From positions 434,001 through 498,000 of the forward strand of contig NZ_PDFK01000002.1 of assembly GCF_002845985.1 (NCBI RefSeq): DNA of 64,000 bases. The letters are read 5' to 3'. A program made the translations under genes and the position numbers. Of this stretch, positions 1-9,855 are shown one piece after another. The notes under the pieces were generated by a model. The model saw only the letters and a program-made list of their open reading frames with translations, made no database searches and had not been told where the DNA came from. This stretch comes from Lysinibacillus fusiformis. Its GTDB lineage: Bacteria > Bacillota > Bacilli > Bacillales_A > Planococcaceae. How positions within the stretch are numbered: position 1 is the stretch's first letter; the number at the start of each line of letters is the position of its first letter.

Positions 1-3000
1 AGGTAGCTGTTTAAGCACATGTGCTTGCGTCACAATGGATTGAACTTCTCCTTCCTGTAAAAGAAATTTCATCCGTTCAATCGGTGTTGTACAATCTATC
101 GGCAAATATGCCTTCCCTGCCTTCATAATGCCTAAAACAGCAACTATCTGTTCCCATCCTTTTTCCATAACAACAGCAACTAATCTTCCTTTAGTACGAT
201 CCATTGCGAGTATTGCTTGCGCAGTATGGTTCGTTAAATGACTTAGCTGTTCGTACGTCATATTTTTTTCTTCCGAAATCACTGCCAGATTAGTAGGATT
301 TGCTGCTATTTGTTTTTCAACAAGACTGATTAATGTCTCGTCGGAGATAGCTGTGTCTGGTCCTTTCAATTTCCCTTCTTGCTCTTGACATGGGAAACAT
401 ACAAGACTCCTAATTGGCTGTTGCCATAAGTCTTCTTTCCTAGCAAGCTCCTTTAAAATACGGGTGTATGCTTCAAACATGTCGCGAATTAGATACTGCG
501 GGAAAAGCTCCTCTATGGCATCCCAGCTTAACCATAATTCACCCTTTTGCTCTGAAACTTGATGATCTAGCCAAACTTGAGGTGTCTGAGATAATCCATA
601 TACAATATCCCCTAAATAGCTAGTTTTTGTTGTAGATCCATTATTTTTTTCAAGCCCTAAGCCACTCGTGAAGACAAAGGGCATCATAATCCCCATTTGT
701 CGATACCATTTTTTTGCTAGTGCTCGTTCGACATAAACACCACTTACATAAGGATGTTCTAAATCCTGCAATAATTGCTTTTGAACAGTTCTTGCACGCT
801 CTAAAAAAGATTCTCCTTTTGACATATCAATAGATAACAGATTAAGAGATGTAAAATCACCTATGAGCTGGTCAACATCTGGTTCGAACAACACACGATG
901 GAAACGAGTAAGATTAATCGTAAATTTCGGTTGGCTACTCCATCTCGCTAACGTTTCAGCATAAGCAGCTATTAACAACGAGGCTGGTGACAAGTTCATT
1001 TTGGCAGCCAATTGCTTTAATACTAGCCATTCTTCTGTCGATAGCTTTTCCTCGTATCTTGTAAATTTACAGTTAGATAAATCTTCTTTATAATCAAGCA
1101 GTGGTAAATCAGGTGCTGGATACATATTGTCAATTCGCTGATGCCAATATTGAATATCCCGCTTATACATTTCGGTCTCTCGAATTTTTTGATAAGCCAG
1201 TATATAATCTCTAAATGTCGTTTGAAGTGTTTGTAGTTTTGCTGAAGAATCATCATATAGCCGCTTCCACTCTTTAAATAAATAGAACATACTAAAGCCA
1301 TCAAAAATGATATTGTCAAAACTAATATGGATTCTTGTTTTTTGTTCATTAATGGCCGACATACGAATATCAAATAATGGCCACTCACTCGGAATAAAAG
1401 TTTGATGTTCCATCTCACTGCGCACTAACGTGAGCTGTTCTTTACGTTGTTCTGCTGAAAGATTCGTAAGATTATAGGAAGCAATGGAATAATACGCTAC
1501 AAATTCTTGGACTTGTTGCTGTTGTCCATCATTTAAAATAATGGCTCTCATCATATCATGATGTTGGATAAGACGATTCCATGTTTGCTCCACCCTTGCA
1601 TGATCGAGGGAAGAACAATCCATTTCAAAATAGCAATGAGTAGATACATCCCCGTACGCATAAATGCCGCTACGGCCTAACCAATAGGCTTGCTGAACGT
1701 CTGTTAATGGGAACGGCTTAAAACGATCCTGCTCATTAGGCTCTATACTTGGTAACTTTTTCTCCGAGTCCTCATTTGACTTTTGGTGCACTAGTTCCTC
1801 TAATAACAAGGCCATTTGTTGAAACACTGGTTGATTAAAGATGGCTTCTAAACTCATTTTGACAGCAAATTGCTCTTTTATTTTTGCACTAAGCTGAGTA
1901 GCTAATAATGAATCTCCACCAAGCTCAAAATAATGATCGTCTATGCTAATGGCTTCTTGCCCTAATACTTCTTTCCATATTTGTGCTAATCTCAATTCGA
2001 TTGAGGTTGTTGGTGCAATAAAATCCTTTTTAGCTAGATCAGCTTGCTCTTGTTGAGGGATTGGTAATGCTGCTCGATCTACTTTTCCATTAGCAGTAAT
2101 AGGCAACTGCTCTAATTGAATAATGACTTGTGGAATCATATAGTTTGGTAATCGTTGTTCTAAGTAACGGTGAAGTGGTTCTAATTGGAAATCTAATGTT
2201 GATTGTCGTTCAACTTGCGCTACAAATAAATACTGTGTAAACGCGGTATCAATAGACTGCGTCGTCATATTGGTGAAGCCCTCGTCTGTCAATACTGAAA
2301 GCCAATCATTTTCTGATAATAAGGGAAGGCATGTCTTTGCCCTTTCATCCTCATAATGTGTAAAGCCATCCTCTAAAAATGCTGTACTGACTAATTGCAG
2401 AGGATTATTTTCCGTCATTTCTAATTGAATGAATAAACCGCCATGCTTTAATAGCTTTTTTAAATGTTTAAGTGAATTTCTAATATGGGCTGCTCTATGT
2501 AAAGAGTGAGAAGCCACAATCACATCATAGTCATCATCTACAAAGCCTTGAGAAATCGGGCACTTATTTATATCAAGCATTTTGTAATGGATATTCGGCT
2601 GTGACCCTACAATTTGTTGAGCACGATTTAAAAAATAGTTGGATTCATCTGTAGCCGTATAATGTAGCTCATCTGTCGAAAATGCTTCCATTACTATTTG
2701 AAGTGTGTTGATATGACGCGTCCCAATCTCTAATATTTTGAGTGGTGCTTGACGTTCTATTCGATGATTTAATACCGTTTGAATCAAGTTTATGAATACT
2801 TCTTGCTGTTTGTTTCCATCAGATAGGTTATCTGTCAATTGCTCTAAAGTGTGTACATTATGAGGAAGCAATAATTCTAAAGGCTCTATTTCACCAGTTA
2901 AAAGTGCATAGCTTTTTTCAAAAAAGGTAGAAATAAATTCATTTATATATGTTGTTTGTTTTTTATTTAAACGATGAAACGATTCTTCATTTTGGACGAT

Positions 3001-6000
3001 TAAGCATTGTTTATTATGAATAATCGGCCCATCACATGAAACGATATTGTTTTTTTCTAAAAATCTAAACCATTGATCGATTAAGCTTTGATATCGACTG
3101 TTGATCTTTTCTCGCTCTATGATCGTTATCCTATTGTAGCTTGCATCTTTTTCTATTGGAAAACCACATCTGACAAGTATTTTACAAATCGTTTCCGTAG
3201 TGAGGTGGGTACAATAATTTTTAAATAATCGATAACGATATTCATTCTCATTTACATTTTTTAAAAAATACCCTGACGCTTTTAATTGATCTATGTTAGA
3301 CCAATCAATCATGGGTTTATTGTTCTTTATAGATTGTACCTGCTCTTTTTCTGAACAACTTACAATATAAGCAGCTAAATATTGGCTTTCCTCTCCTCTG
3401 ACAGTGACAACGGCATCCTCCACTTTCTCATAGCTTCGCATAACACTTTCGATTTCACCTAATTCAATACGATGACCCCGTACCTTTACCTGGGAATCAT
3501 TTCTTCCTAAAAATTCAATAAGCCCATTATGCCAAAATCGCCCATTATCCCCTGTCTTATACCAGCGAATACCTTTTTCTTCTATAAAACGCTCAGCAGT
3601 TAATTGTGGTTCTCCTACATACCCTTTGGCTATACCAGCGCCGCCTATCCACAATTCTCCTGCTTTCCAATTCGGACAATCTTCTCCATTTACATCAATC
3701 ACTCTATAAAACTGATTTCTCAATGGTCTTCCATAAGGGATAGATCGCCAACTTGCTGGTAACGGGTGATCAACATTATAGTAATTGGACCAGATTGCCG
3801 CTTCTGTCGCACCACCCATCGCTACTAATAAACCTCTCGGTGCTACTTTTAACAATCGGTCAGGAATATCTAAGTTAATCCAATCACCTGACAGCATGAC
3901 GATACGTAAATCTAAACAAATTAATTTTGCACTTTCTGCCTCTATTAAAAACATTTTCAATAAAGCGGGTACAGAATTCCATAGTGTAACATGATAATGA
4001 CGAACCAACTTTAACCAAATATCAGCGTTTCGAGCCGTATCGTCTGAAAGAAGAACAATGCTGCCACCAACACTCAAAAGACCAAATATATCGTATATAG
4101 ACAAATCAAAATCTAATGAGGATACTGCTAAAATACGATCTTCCATGCTTATGTTATATTTTTGATTGATATCTGCAATTGTATTCCAAGCTGCTTTATG
4201 ACTAATTTCCACACCTTTTGGTTCTCCCGTTGAGCCTGATGTAAAAATAATATAAGCTGAGCTGTTTACATCCACTTTAGGCAATGTCACATGACCAAAT
4301 TGTTGTGTTTGTTCTATTTTAATAACTTGTACTTGATCAATATTTTTATATTTTGCCTCATAGGGAGCAGCTGTTAAGATAAAGCTTACATTAGCCTTTT
4401 CCATAATTTTTTTATAGCGTTCACTTGGCTGTGTCACATGTACTGGAACAAAGCATCCCCCAATAGCCAAAACCCCTAAAATTGCTTGAATTTGCTCTAA
4501 TCCTCTCGGCAATGAAATCGCTACTCGATCACCTTTTTTAAAGCCGTTATGTAACAATGTGGCAGCCACCTGTTCCGCCTGTAAGGTTAGTTGTTTATAA
4601 GTTATTTCATGATGGTCTATCCCATCTATTAGCGCTATAGCATATGGTTGTTGCTTTGCTATTTCAAAGAAAGACGTATGCAAGCACTGTGCAGAATCTG
4701 TTACTATGAAATCTTCTATTACTTGACGTCTTGCTATTTGTGCTTTCGTTTCGATAGCTGGATGTTGGAGCCAATGCTGTTCGTCTTCAATTAACCAATG
4801 AATGGTTTTGATAAACAGATCAAACATGTCATCCAATAAACCTGATGGAAATATGTCATCTAAACCATCCCAAATACATAATAAACCACCATCCATATCA
4901 AACATTTGAAAGTCTAACCAAACTTGAGGTGTTTGAGAAATCATGTAATGAATCTTGCCAAATGCATCTTTAAATTCTTCATTAATAAGTGGTACACCTA
5001 AATTACATGAAAAAACGATTGGAGCAAAGACTTTTTCATCTGGGTGATACTTAGCTAAATCTCGTTGAATTTTGACCCCTGAATAAGCCGTATAGTTCAT
5101 ATCTTGATGAAATTGCTGTTGTAAACTTTTTGTAAAGGCTAAAAAAGACTGTTGTGTTTCACTATCAACCTCCAATAATAACAAGGTAGTAAAATCAGCT
5201 ACAACATGCTCTAGCTCTTCAGACAAAGTATCTCGATTGAACAATGGTATATTCATAAGAAAACGGGATTCACTGCTCCACTTATTTAATGTGTAAGCAT
5301 AAGCTGCTAACAATACCATCGCAGAAGTAACGTTATAACGAGAGGCAATCAATTGCAGCTTGCTCCAAGCAGTATCTTCTAAAAAGTACTCTCTTCTTGT
5401 AAATTTAGGTTCGTGTTGTATCAACGCAGCATTGTTTGACAACGGTAGTTTAGGACCTAATGGTAAAGTGGCTAACCTGTTTTTCCAATAGGCTTCGGCA
5501 TAACGTTCTTCATCAGCATTTGCTAATTTTTTATCATAAAGATATTTCGCAAAGTTCCAATTTTCAGGTGCTTTTGGTTTTTGTTGTCTAGTATAAGCGG
5601 CCGCTAAATCATGTAAAATGATTTGGAAACTTTGCACATCAGCTACAAGTAAGTCGATATCGAAATGAAGTCGCGTTTTACCATCAGGCAATAGAGATAG
5701 CTGTAATCGAGCTACTTCCCCTTGATCAATTGCCAATAGCCGATGTGAAGTATTCGCACGAATAGCTTCTAATTGTTGATTAACCTCGTCTTGTGAACAT
5801 GTTGTTAAATCGTGAACAGCAATAGCTGTAAAAGGGGATTCTGTTAAAACTTGCTGTTGGCCATCCTCCGTATACTTAACACGGAGCATAGGATGATGCT
5901 GGACAATGATGGCCCATGCCGATTCAAGCCGCTCTATATCAATATGTTGACCGTTAATTTCCATATAACCATGACAGCCATTTCCGCCTAAATATTGACC

Positions 6001-6357
6001 GCTTTGTCGCCCAACCCAATAGGCATACTGTACATCTGTTAATGGAAATGGCTCATACATATTAGGTATTGTTTTATCTTGATTTTCTAATATGGAGTTA
6101 TCACTATTTATTGAATGGACAGCCTCTCTATTTAATAATTCGTACCAAGCGCTCAAATAAGGTTCCGATATTAATTCTTTGAAAGTAATGGTAATGCCAG
6201 CTTTTTTTAGTTTGCTGACTAATTTCATGACTTGTAAGGAGTTTAAGCCTAACTCCAATAAATTTTGATCCGCGCGTATTTCTTTCTTTATACCGAGGAG
6301 TTGATTGACTTCTAATGCTAGATTTCGGATGATGTCTAAATCACTTTCTAATTTCAA
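1..6357 (-). CDS. Thiazoline-siderophore NRPS, HMWP2/PchE-like (3' part outside window)
   Basis: This open frame of 2119 codons has no stop before the left edge, so the C-terminus is missing. Domains in order are: aryl carrier protein (Ser at about residue 40 in LGLNSL); Cy1 heterocyclisation domain (about 100-540, opening LTDVQYAYWVGRQ, with DxxxxDxxS as DLLVADVQS near 235); A1 adenylation domain (A3 core TSGSTGEPKG near 706, A8 KTGDNGRF near 936) interrupted by a methyltransferase-like insert (about 960-1420) before NGKVD; PCP1 (LGGDSL near 1484); Cy2 (LTDVQQAYWLGR, motif DNIIFDGFS near 1684); and the first about 120 residues of A2. The A1 pocket reads D-L-Y-N-M-S-M-I-W, close to the cysteine code DLYNLSLIW. 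It should load an aryl acid, add cysteine and cyclise it to a thiazoline, then prepare a second ring. The start is TTG, overlapping the AMP-ligase stop, with GAGG about 10 nt upstream; no ATG is available until inside the carrier domain. Confidence 0.9.
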   Translation of the reverse strand, partial: MKLESDLDIIRNLALEVNQLLGIKKEIRADQNLLELGLNSLQVMKLVSKLKKAGITITFKELISEPYLSAWYELLNREAVHSINSDNSILENQDKTIPNMYEPFPLTDVQYAYWVGRQSGQYLGGNGCHGYMEINGQHIDIERLESAWAIIVQHHPMLRVKYTEDGQQQVLTESPFTAIAVHDLTTCSQDEVNQQLEAIRANTSHRLLAIDQGEVARLQLSLLPDGKTRLHFDIDLLVADVQSFQIILHDLAAAYTRQQKPKAPENWNFAKYLYDKKLANADEERYAEAYWKNRLATLPLGPKLPLSNNAALIQHEPKFTRREYFLEDTAWSKLQLIASRYNVTSAMVLLAAYAYTLNKWSSESRFLMNIPLFNRDTLSEELEHVVADFTTLLLLEVDSETQQSFLAFTKSLQQQFHQDMNYTAYSGVKIQRDLAKYHPDEKVFAPIVFSCNLGVPLINEEFKDAFGKIHYMISQTPQVWLDFQMFDMDGGLLCIWDGLDDIFPSGLLDDMFDLFIKTIHWLIEDEQHWLQHPAIETKAQIARRQVIEDFIVTDSAQCLHTSFFEIAKQQPYAIALIDGIDHHEITYKQLTLQAEQVAATLLHNGFKKGDRVAISLPRGLEQIQAILGVLAIGGCFVPVHVTQPSERYKKIMEKANVSFILTAAPYEAKYKNIDQVQVIKIEQTQQFGHVTLPKVDVNSSAYIIFTSGSTGEPKGVEISHKAAWNTIADINQKYNISMEDRILAVSSLDFDLSIYDIFGLLSVGGSIVLLSDDTARNADIWLKLVRHYHVTLWNSVPALLKMFLIEAESAKLICLDLRIVMLSGDWINLDIPDRLLKVAPRGLLVAMGGATEAAIWSNYYNVDHPLPASWRSIPYGRPLRNQFYRVIDVNGEDCPNWKAGELWIGGAGIAKGYVGEPQLTAERFIEEKGIRWYKTGDNGRFWHNGLIEFLGRNDSQVKVRGHRIELGEIESVMRSYEKVEDAVVTVRGEESQYLAAYIVSCSEKEQVQSIKNNKPMIDWSNIDQLKASGYFLKNVNENEYRYRLFKNYCTHLTTETICKILVRCGFPIEKDASYNRITIIEREKINSRYQSLIDQWFRFLEKNNIVSCDGPIIHNKQCLIVQNEESFHRLNKKQTTYINEFISTFFEKSYALLTGEIEPLELLLPHNVHTLEQLTDNLSDGNKQQEVFINLIQTVLNHRIERQAPLKILEIGTRHINTLQIVMEAFSTDELHYTATDESNYFLNRAQQIVGSQPNIHYKMLDINKCPISQGFVDDDYDVIVASHSLHRAAHIRNSLKHLKKLLKHGGLFIQLEMTENNPLQLVSTAFLEDGFTHYEDERAKTCLPLLSENDWLSVLTDEGFTNMTTQSIDTAFTQYLFVAQVERQSTLDFQLEPLHRYLEQRLPNYMIPQVIIQLEQLPITANGKVDRAALPIPQQEQADLAKKDFIAPTTSIELRLAQIWKEVLGQEAISIDDHYFELGGDSLLATQLSAKIKEQFAVKMSLEAIFNQPVFQQMALLLEELVHQKSNEDSEKKLPSIEPNEQDRFKPFPLTDVQQAYWLGRSGIYAYGDVSTHCYFEMDCSSLDHARVEQTWNRLIQHHDMMRAIILNDGQQQQVQEFVAYYSIASYNLTNLSAEQRKEQLTLVRSEMEHQTFIPSEWPLFDIRMSAINEQKTRIHISFDNIIFDGFSMFYLFKEWKRLYDDSSAKLQTLQTTFRDYILAYQKIRETEMYKRDIQYWHQRIDNMYPAPDLPLLDYKEDLSNCKFTRYEEKLSTEEWLVLKQLAAKMNLSPASLLIAAYAETLARWSSQPKFTINLTRFHRVLFEPDVDQLIGDFTSLNLLSIDMSKGESFLERARTVQKQLLQDLEHPYVSGVYVERALAKKWYRQMGIMMPFVFTSGLGLEKNNGSTTKTSYLGDIVYGLSQTPQVWLDHQVSEQKGELWLSWDAIEELFPQYLIRDMFEAYTRILKELARKEDLWQQPIRSLVCFPCQEQEGKLKGPDTAISDETLISLVEKQIAANPTNLAVISEEKNMTYEQLSHLTNHTAQAILAMDRTKGRLVAVVMEKGWEQIVAVLGIMKAGKAYLPIDCTTPIERMKFLLQEGEVQSIVTQAHVLKQLP

Positions 6358-7997
6358 TGCATAGACGCCTCACTTTCCATAGCCATCTGTTTTAATTTTT
6401 TTTTATCCACTTTCCCTACATTTATAAACGGTAATCGCTCAACATATATGATTCGATCTGGAAGTTTATATGGAGCAACACCTATATGAAATAAATAACT
6501 ACATATCTCATCTCGTTCCATTCTTTGTCCATCGGTCACTATAAATGCACAAATGCTTTCTCCTAGATCCTTATCTGGTAAACCAACAACAGCAGCATCT
6601 TTTATCATTGGCTGTGTACGTAAAAAACTTTCAATTTCAGATGGTATAACATTTTCACCTGCACGATTAATTTGCTCCCTTACTCGACCGACAATTTGTA
6701 TATTTCCATCTGATGTAATACGAGCCTTATCACCAGTACGTAAAAAGTAATCCTTGGTAAAAATTTCTGCATTTAAAGCAGATGCTTGATAGTATCCGCC
6801 AAATGTATACGGACCTTTTGCCACCAATTCTCCAAGCTGACCCTGAGGAACTTCTCTTCCTAGCTCATCTATAATCTTTATTTCATCACCTATCGAAATT
6901 GCTTGCCCTTGACAGCTTGTAACAATTTCCACAGGATCATTTAATGCTGTAAAACAAGTAATCCCTTCGCCGAGTCCGTATCCTTGTTGTATTTTACAGT
7001 GAAATGTATTCATAAATTGAACAGCCATTTCCTGCTCTATGTGAGCAGCGCCAATTAAGACCACCTCTAAGCTCGACATATTCAAATCTTCATACCATTC
7101 AAATGCTTCTAACCAAAGGCTAGCAATTGTTGGTACAATGGCGGTATGTGTCACCTGTTCTTTTTCGATTTCATGAAATGCTTCATCAAAGCTAGAGGTT
7201 TGACATAATACCACTTTTCCACCTGTAAAAAGAGTACCTAATATACCTGGTGAGCATAACGGATAATCATGTGAAATCGATAGTACAGCCATGTATGCCG
7301 TTTCAGGAGTCATTCCACATTTTTCAGCAGAGGCGAATGCATTATAGGCATAAGCTTCATGTATTTTCGGAATTATTTTGGGAATGCCTGTTGTGCCACC
7401 AGACAATAAGTATAATGCAGTATCTCTATAGTGAGGTGAAGCGCTAATTGCTAATGAATAGTTCCTTTCTTTCAGCTGATCTACTGTTACATGTGTATAG
7501 GATGCTGGCCACTGTATGGTGGATTCCCCAACCGTCACAATATATCGAATACTTTTATGCTGAGGAATTACCTGTGCGGCCATACATTCATACTGGAAAC
7601 CTAGATAACTACTGCAACATATATAAGCTATTGGCTGAACCATTTTGGCAACTGTATCGATTTCTACTTCTCTATGGGATGGCAACATCAAAACAGGCTG
7701 CACACCTATTTTTAACAGACTAAATAAAACAGTAATAAATTCAATTGTATTTGGTAACTGCATTAAAACCCGATCACCCTGCTGCCAACCTAAAGATAAA
7801 AAGCCTGTCGATAATTGCTCAATTTCTTGAAGCAGCTCTTCATAAGTTAAGCGTCGATTCCCTTCCACTACTGCCAGATGATGCGGAAATCGTTGAGCAA
7901 TGATGTCAAGCTCTTCCATTAATGTTTTCTTTCTTAAAAAGCCCAATTCTTCATATCGTTCTACTTCTTGTAAATACCAATCCATTTGCTGAGACAT
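6354..7997 (-). CDS. Aryl-acid AMP ligase (YbtE/PchD/DhbE family)
   Basis: Stand-alone adenylating enzyme that should activate an aryl acid (salicylate or 2,3-dihydroxybenzoate in known relatives) and load it on the carrier domain of the NRPS encoded next. The core motif LLSGGTTGIPKIIPK, the A8 motif LRTGDKARI and the C-terminal NVGKVDKKK lysine region are visible. The family substrate loop, HNYPLSSPG in DhbE as I remember it, reads HDYPLCSPG here, so the Asn that contacts the 2-hydroxyl is Asp; salicylate versus dihydroxybenzoate cannot be decided. I start at ATG 7997 (GGAGG 8 nt upstream) rather than the in-frame ATG at 8027, giving 547 residues. It sits 37 nt after the ABC exporter and overlaps the NRPS start, so the genes are co-transcribed. 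Confidence 0.88.
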   Translation of the reverse strand: MSQQMDWYLQEVERYEELGFLRKKTLMEELDIIAQRFPHHLAVVEGNRRLTYEELLQEIEQLSTGFLSLGWQQGDRVLMQLPNTIEFITVLFSLLKIGVQPVLMLPSHREVEIDTVAKMVQPIAYICCSSYLGFQYECMAAQVIPQHKSIRYIVTVGESTIQWPASYTHVTVDQLKERNYSLAISASPHYRDTALYLLSGGTTGIPKIIPKIHEAYAYNAFASAEKCGMTPETAYMAVLSISHDYPLCSPGILGTLFTGGKVVLCQTSSFDEAFHEIEKEQVTHTAIVPTIASLWLEAFEWYEDLNMSSLEVVLIGAAHIEQEMAVQFMNTFHCKIQQGYGLGEGITCFTALNDPVEIVTSCQGQAISIGDEIKIIDELGREVPQGQLGELVAKGPYTFGGYYQASALNAEIFTKDYFLRTGDKARITSDGNIQIVGRVREQINRAGENVIPSEIESFLRTQPMIKDAAVVGLPDKDLGESICAFIVTDGQRMERDEICSYLFHIGVAPYKLPDRIIYVERLPFINVGKVDKKKLKQMAMESEASMH

Positions 7998-8034
7998 CCT
8001 TTTCGCCTCCATTCTCTCTGTTAACATCTATTTG

Positions 8035-9747
8035 TTAGACGATACTTAATTGATGTTCTTTTTTCCACATAGCTGCATATTTGCCCTCCTCAGCGATAAG
8101 ACTTTGATGTGACCCTTCTTCAACGATTTGTCCTCCATCCACAACTAATATATTGTCTGCATTTTTAATAATGGAAAGTGTATGGGCAATCATCACCACT
8201 GTTTTTTTCTTTTTCAAAAGATTTTTAATCGCTTCTTTTACAGCTAACTCATTTTCGATATCTAACGAAGCGGTCGCTTCATCTAATAAAAGTATAGGAC
8301 TGTCCTTTAAAATGGCACGTGCAATGGATATACGCTGCCTTTCACCACCAGATAAATTATTACCATTTTCCCCAATGATTGTGTCATAGCCATACTCCAA
8401 CTTCTCAATAAAATCATGGCAGTTGGCCTCTTTTGCAGCATTAATAATTTCTTGTTTTGTTGCTTCTGGCTTTGTATAGCGAATATTATTTAATATCGTG
8501 TCATTAAACAAAAAAGTATCTTGATCAACCATTGAAATTTTTCGCATTACTTTTTCAGTAGCGATCGATTGAATCGTTTGCTGACCAATTAAAATATCAC
8601 CACGATTAGGCTCATAATATTTTGTGATTAAATTTAAAATAGTTGATTTTCCCGAACCCGATGGCCCGACAATTGCTACAAACTGGGAAGACCCAATTTC
8701 AAAATTAATATCACGCAATACAGGTTCTTCTTGGCTATAGGCGAAATTCACATTGTGAAAAGCTATACTATATTGTTCAGGTTCAAAAAAGGCATCACTT
8801 GATGGCTCTTCCTCTGCATCTAATACAGCTTCAATTTGACGTTTGGCAATCATAAAATTTTTATAAGAGGTAAGGTCAATAAAAAGTGTGCCAAACAATT
8901 TACATGTAAATAAAGGGCTGATGCTAATTAGAAAGAAGGAAGAAGCCTCTAGATTTCCTGCCAACCATTGATGACCTGCTAAATAAAGAACAATCGGTAA
9001 ACTGAACCAACAGAGAATACTAAATATCGTACCAATTGGAATTACTTTGATCTCATATACATAACTAATATCACTATAGGCTTTCATAGAATCAGTTGTT
9101 GCTTTATTTTTAACACCACCTAAACCAAATGATCGTAGCGTTTGAATACCATTAATATACTCCACTACATCACTTGTATTTTTTGTCATAATATTTTTCT
9201 TCTCGTTCCCGTATTTTTTTACCATTAAAAAGGACAAGTAAAGTGATGGTAATAATAATAAGCCTGAACATAAAAGAACTATTCCAGCAGATATCGAATG
9301 CGTTGCAACGAAGCCAATTAACAGTAAGCTAAACGAAGTATTTTTTATAATATCACCAATTTTATGAGTCAAAATATTTTCATAATTATTAACACTTGTT
9401 GTCGTTGCATTAATGTACTCGCCAATTTGTGCCTTCGTAAAGGAGGAAAGTGGTATTTTTTTCATTTTATCGCCCAGCGACAAGCGAAGAATTCTACTTA
9501 CTTGCGCACCACCAATTTGCCCTCTCGTATAACCAAATGCATAGACAATTAAGCGAATAACAAAAACAGCACCTAATAATAATATAGTTTGAGTTAACAT
9601 GCTCATCGTTAATTGCTCTGTAATTAAGGCTTTAATCGTGTAGTATAAAACGATAAAATTAAAACCAGCTAGCATCCCTTCGATGACATTGAAAACAACA
9701 GAAAGATAAAAAGAAATATTTTTTCTAAATGCATGTTTTTTGTCCAT
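8035..9747 (-). CDS. ABC transporter, fused TMD-NBD (YbtP/YbtQ-like), second of pair
   Basis: Half-size type IV ABC protein of about 570 residues: an N-terminal six-helix membrane domain (about 15-310) and a C-terminal ATPase with Walker A GPSGSGKST, signature LSGGERQR, Walker B ILLLDEATASLD and switch histidine in MIAHTLS. With the preceding gene it should form a heterodimer. In yersiniabactin and mycobactin loci such pairs (YbtPQ, IrtAB) move or process the ferric siderophore in spite of their exporter fold; the direction here is not shown by sequence. Start chosen at ATG 9747 with AAGGAG 8 nt upstream rather than ATG 9768. It lies 7 nt before the longest reading of the AMP-ligase frame. 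Confidence 0.88.
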   Translation of the reverse strand: MDKKHAFRKNISFYLSVVFNVIEGMLAGFNFIVLYYTIKALITEQLTMSMLTQTILLLGAVFVIRLIVYAFGYTRGQIGGAQVSRILRLSLGDKMKKIPLSSFTKAQIGEYINATTTSVNNYENILTHKIGDIIKNTSFSLLLIGFVATHSISAGIVLLCSGLLLLPSLYLSFLMVKKYGNEKKNIMTKNTSDVVEYINGIQTLRSFGLGGVKNKATTDSMKAYSDISYVYEIKVIPIGTIFSILCWFSLPIVLYLAGHQWLAGNLEASSFFLISISPLFTCKLFGTLFIDLTSYKNFMIAKRQIEAVLDAEEEPSSDAFFEPEQYSIAFHNVNFAYSQEEPVLRDINFEIGSSQFVAIVGPSGSGKSTILNLITKYYEPNRGDILIGQQTIQSIATEKVMRKISMVDQDTFLFNDTILNNIRYTKPEATKQEIINAAKEANCHDFIEKLEYGYDTIIGENGNNLSGGERQRISIARAILKDSPILLLDEATASLDIENELAVKEAIKNLLKKKKTVVMIAHTLSIIKNADNILVVDGGQIVEEGSHQSLIAEEGKYAAMWKKEHQLSIV

Positions 9748-9769
9748 ACTAGATTCTCCTTCATCCATT

Positions 9770-9789
9770 AATTACGCCTTGGCGTAATT
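9770..9789. repeat. 20-bp inverted repeat between the two ABC genes
   Basis: The arms AATTACGCC and GGCGTAATT flank a TT centre in the gap between the two siderophore ABC genes. It could form a small mRNA hairpin or bind a dimeric regulator. No run of U follows on the minus strand, so it is not a clear terminator. Function unknown. Confidence 0.5.
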
Positions 9790-9855
9790 GTACCCGTCGC
9801 TACGTAGGTAATTTTCTTCCAAATATGTGACATCTGCTGAACCAAGATAAATATC

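Noticed and set aside
1023..1418. 131-codon minus-strand frame
   Set aside because: Shadow frame inside the NRPS Cy2 domain, which is coding in another frame with clear motifs.
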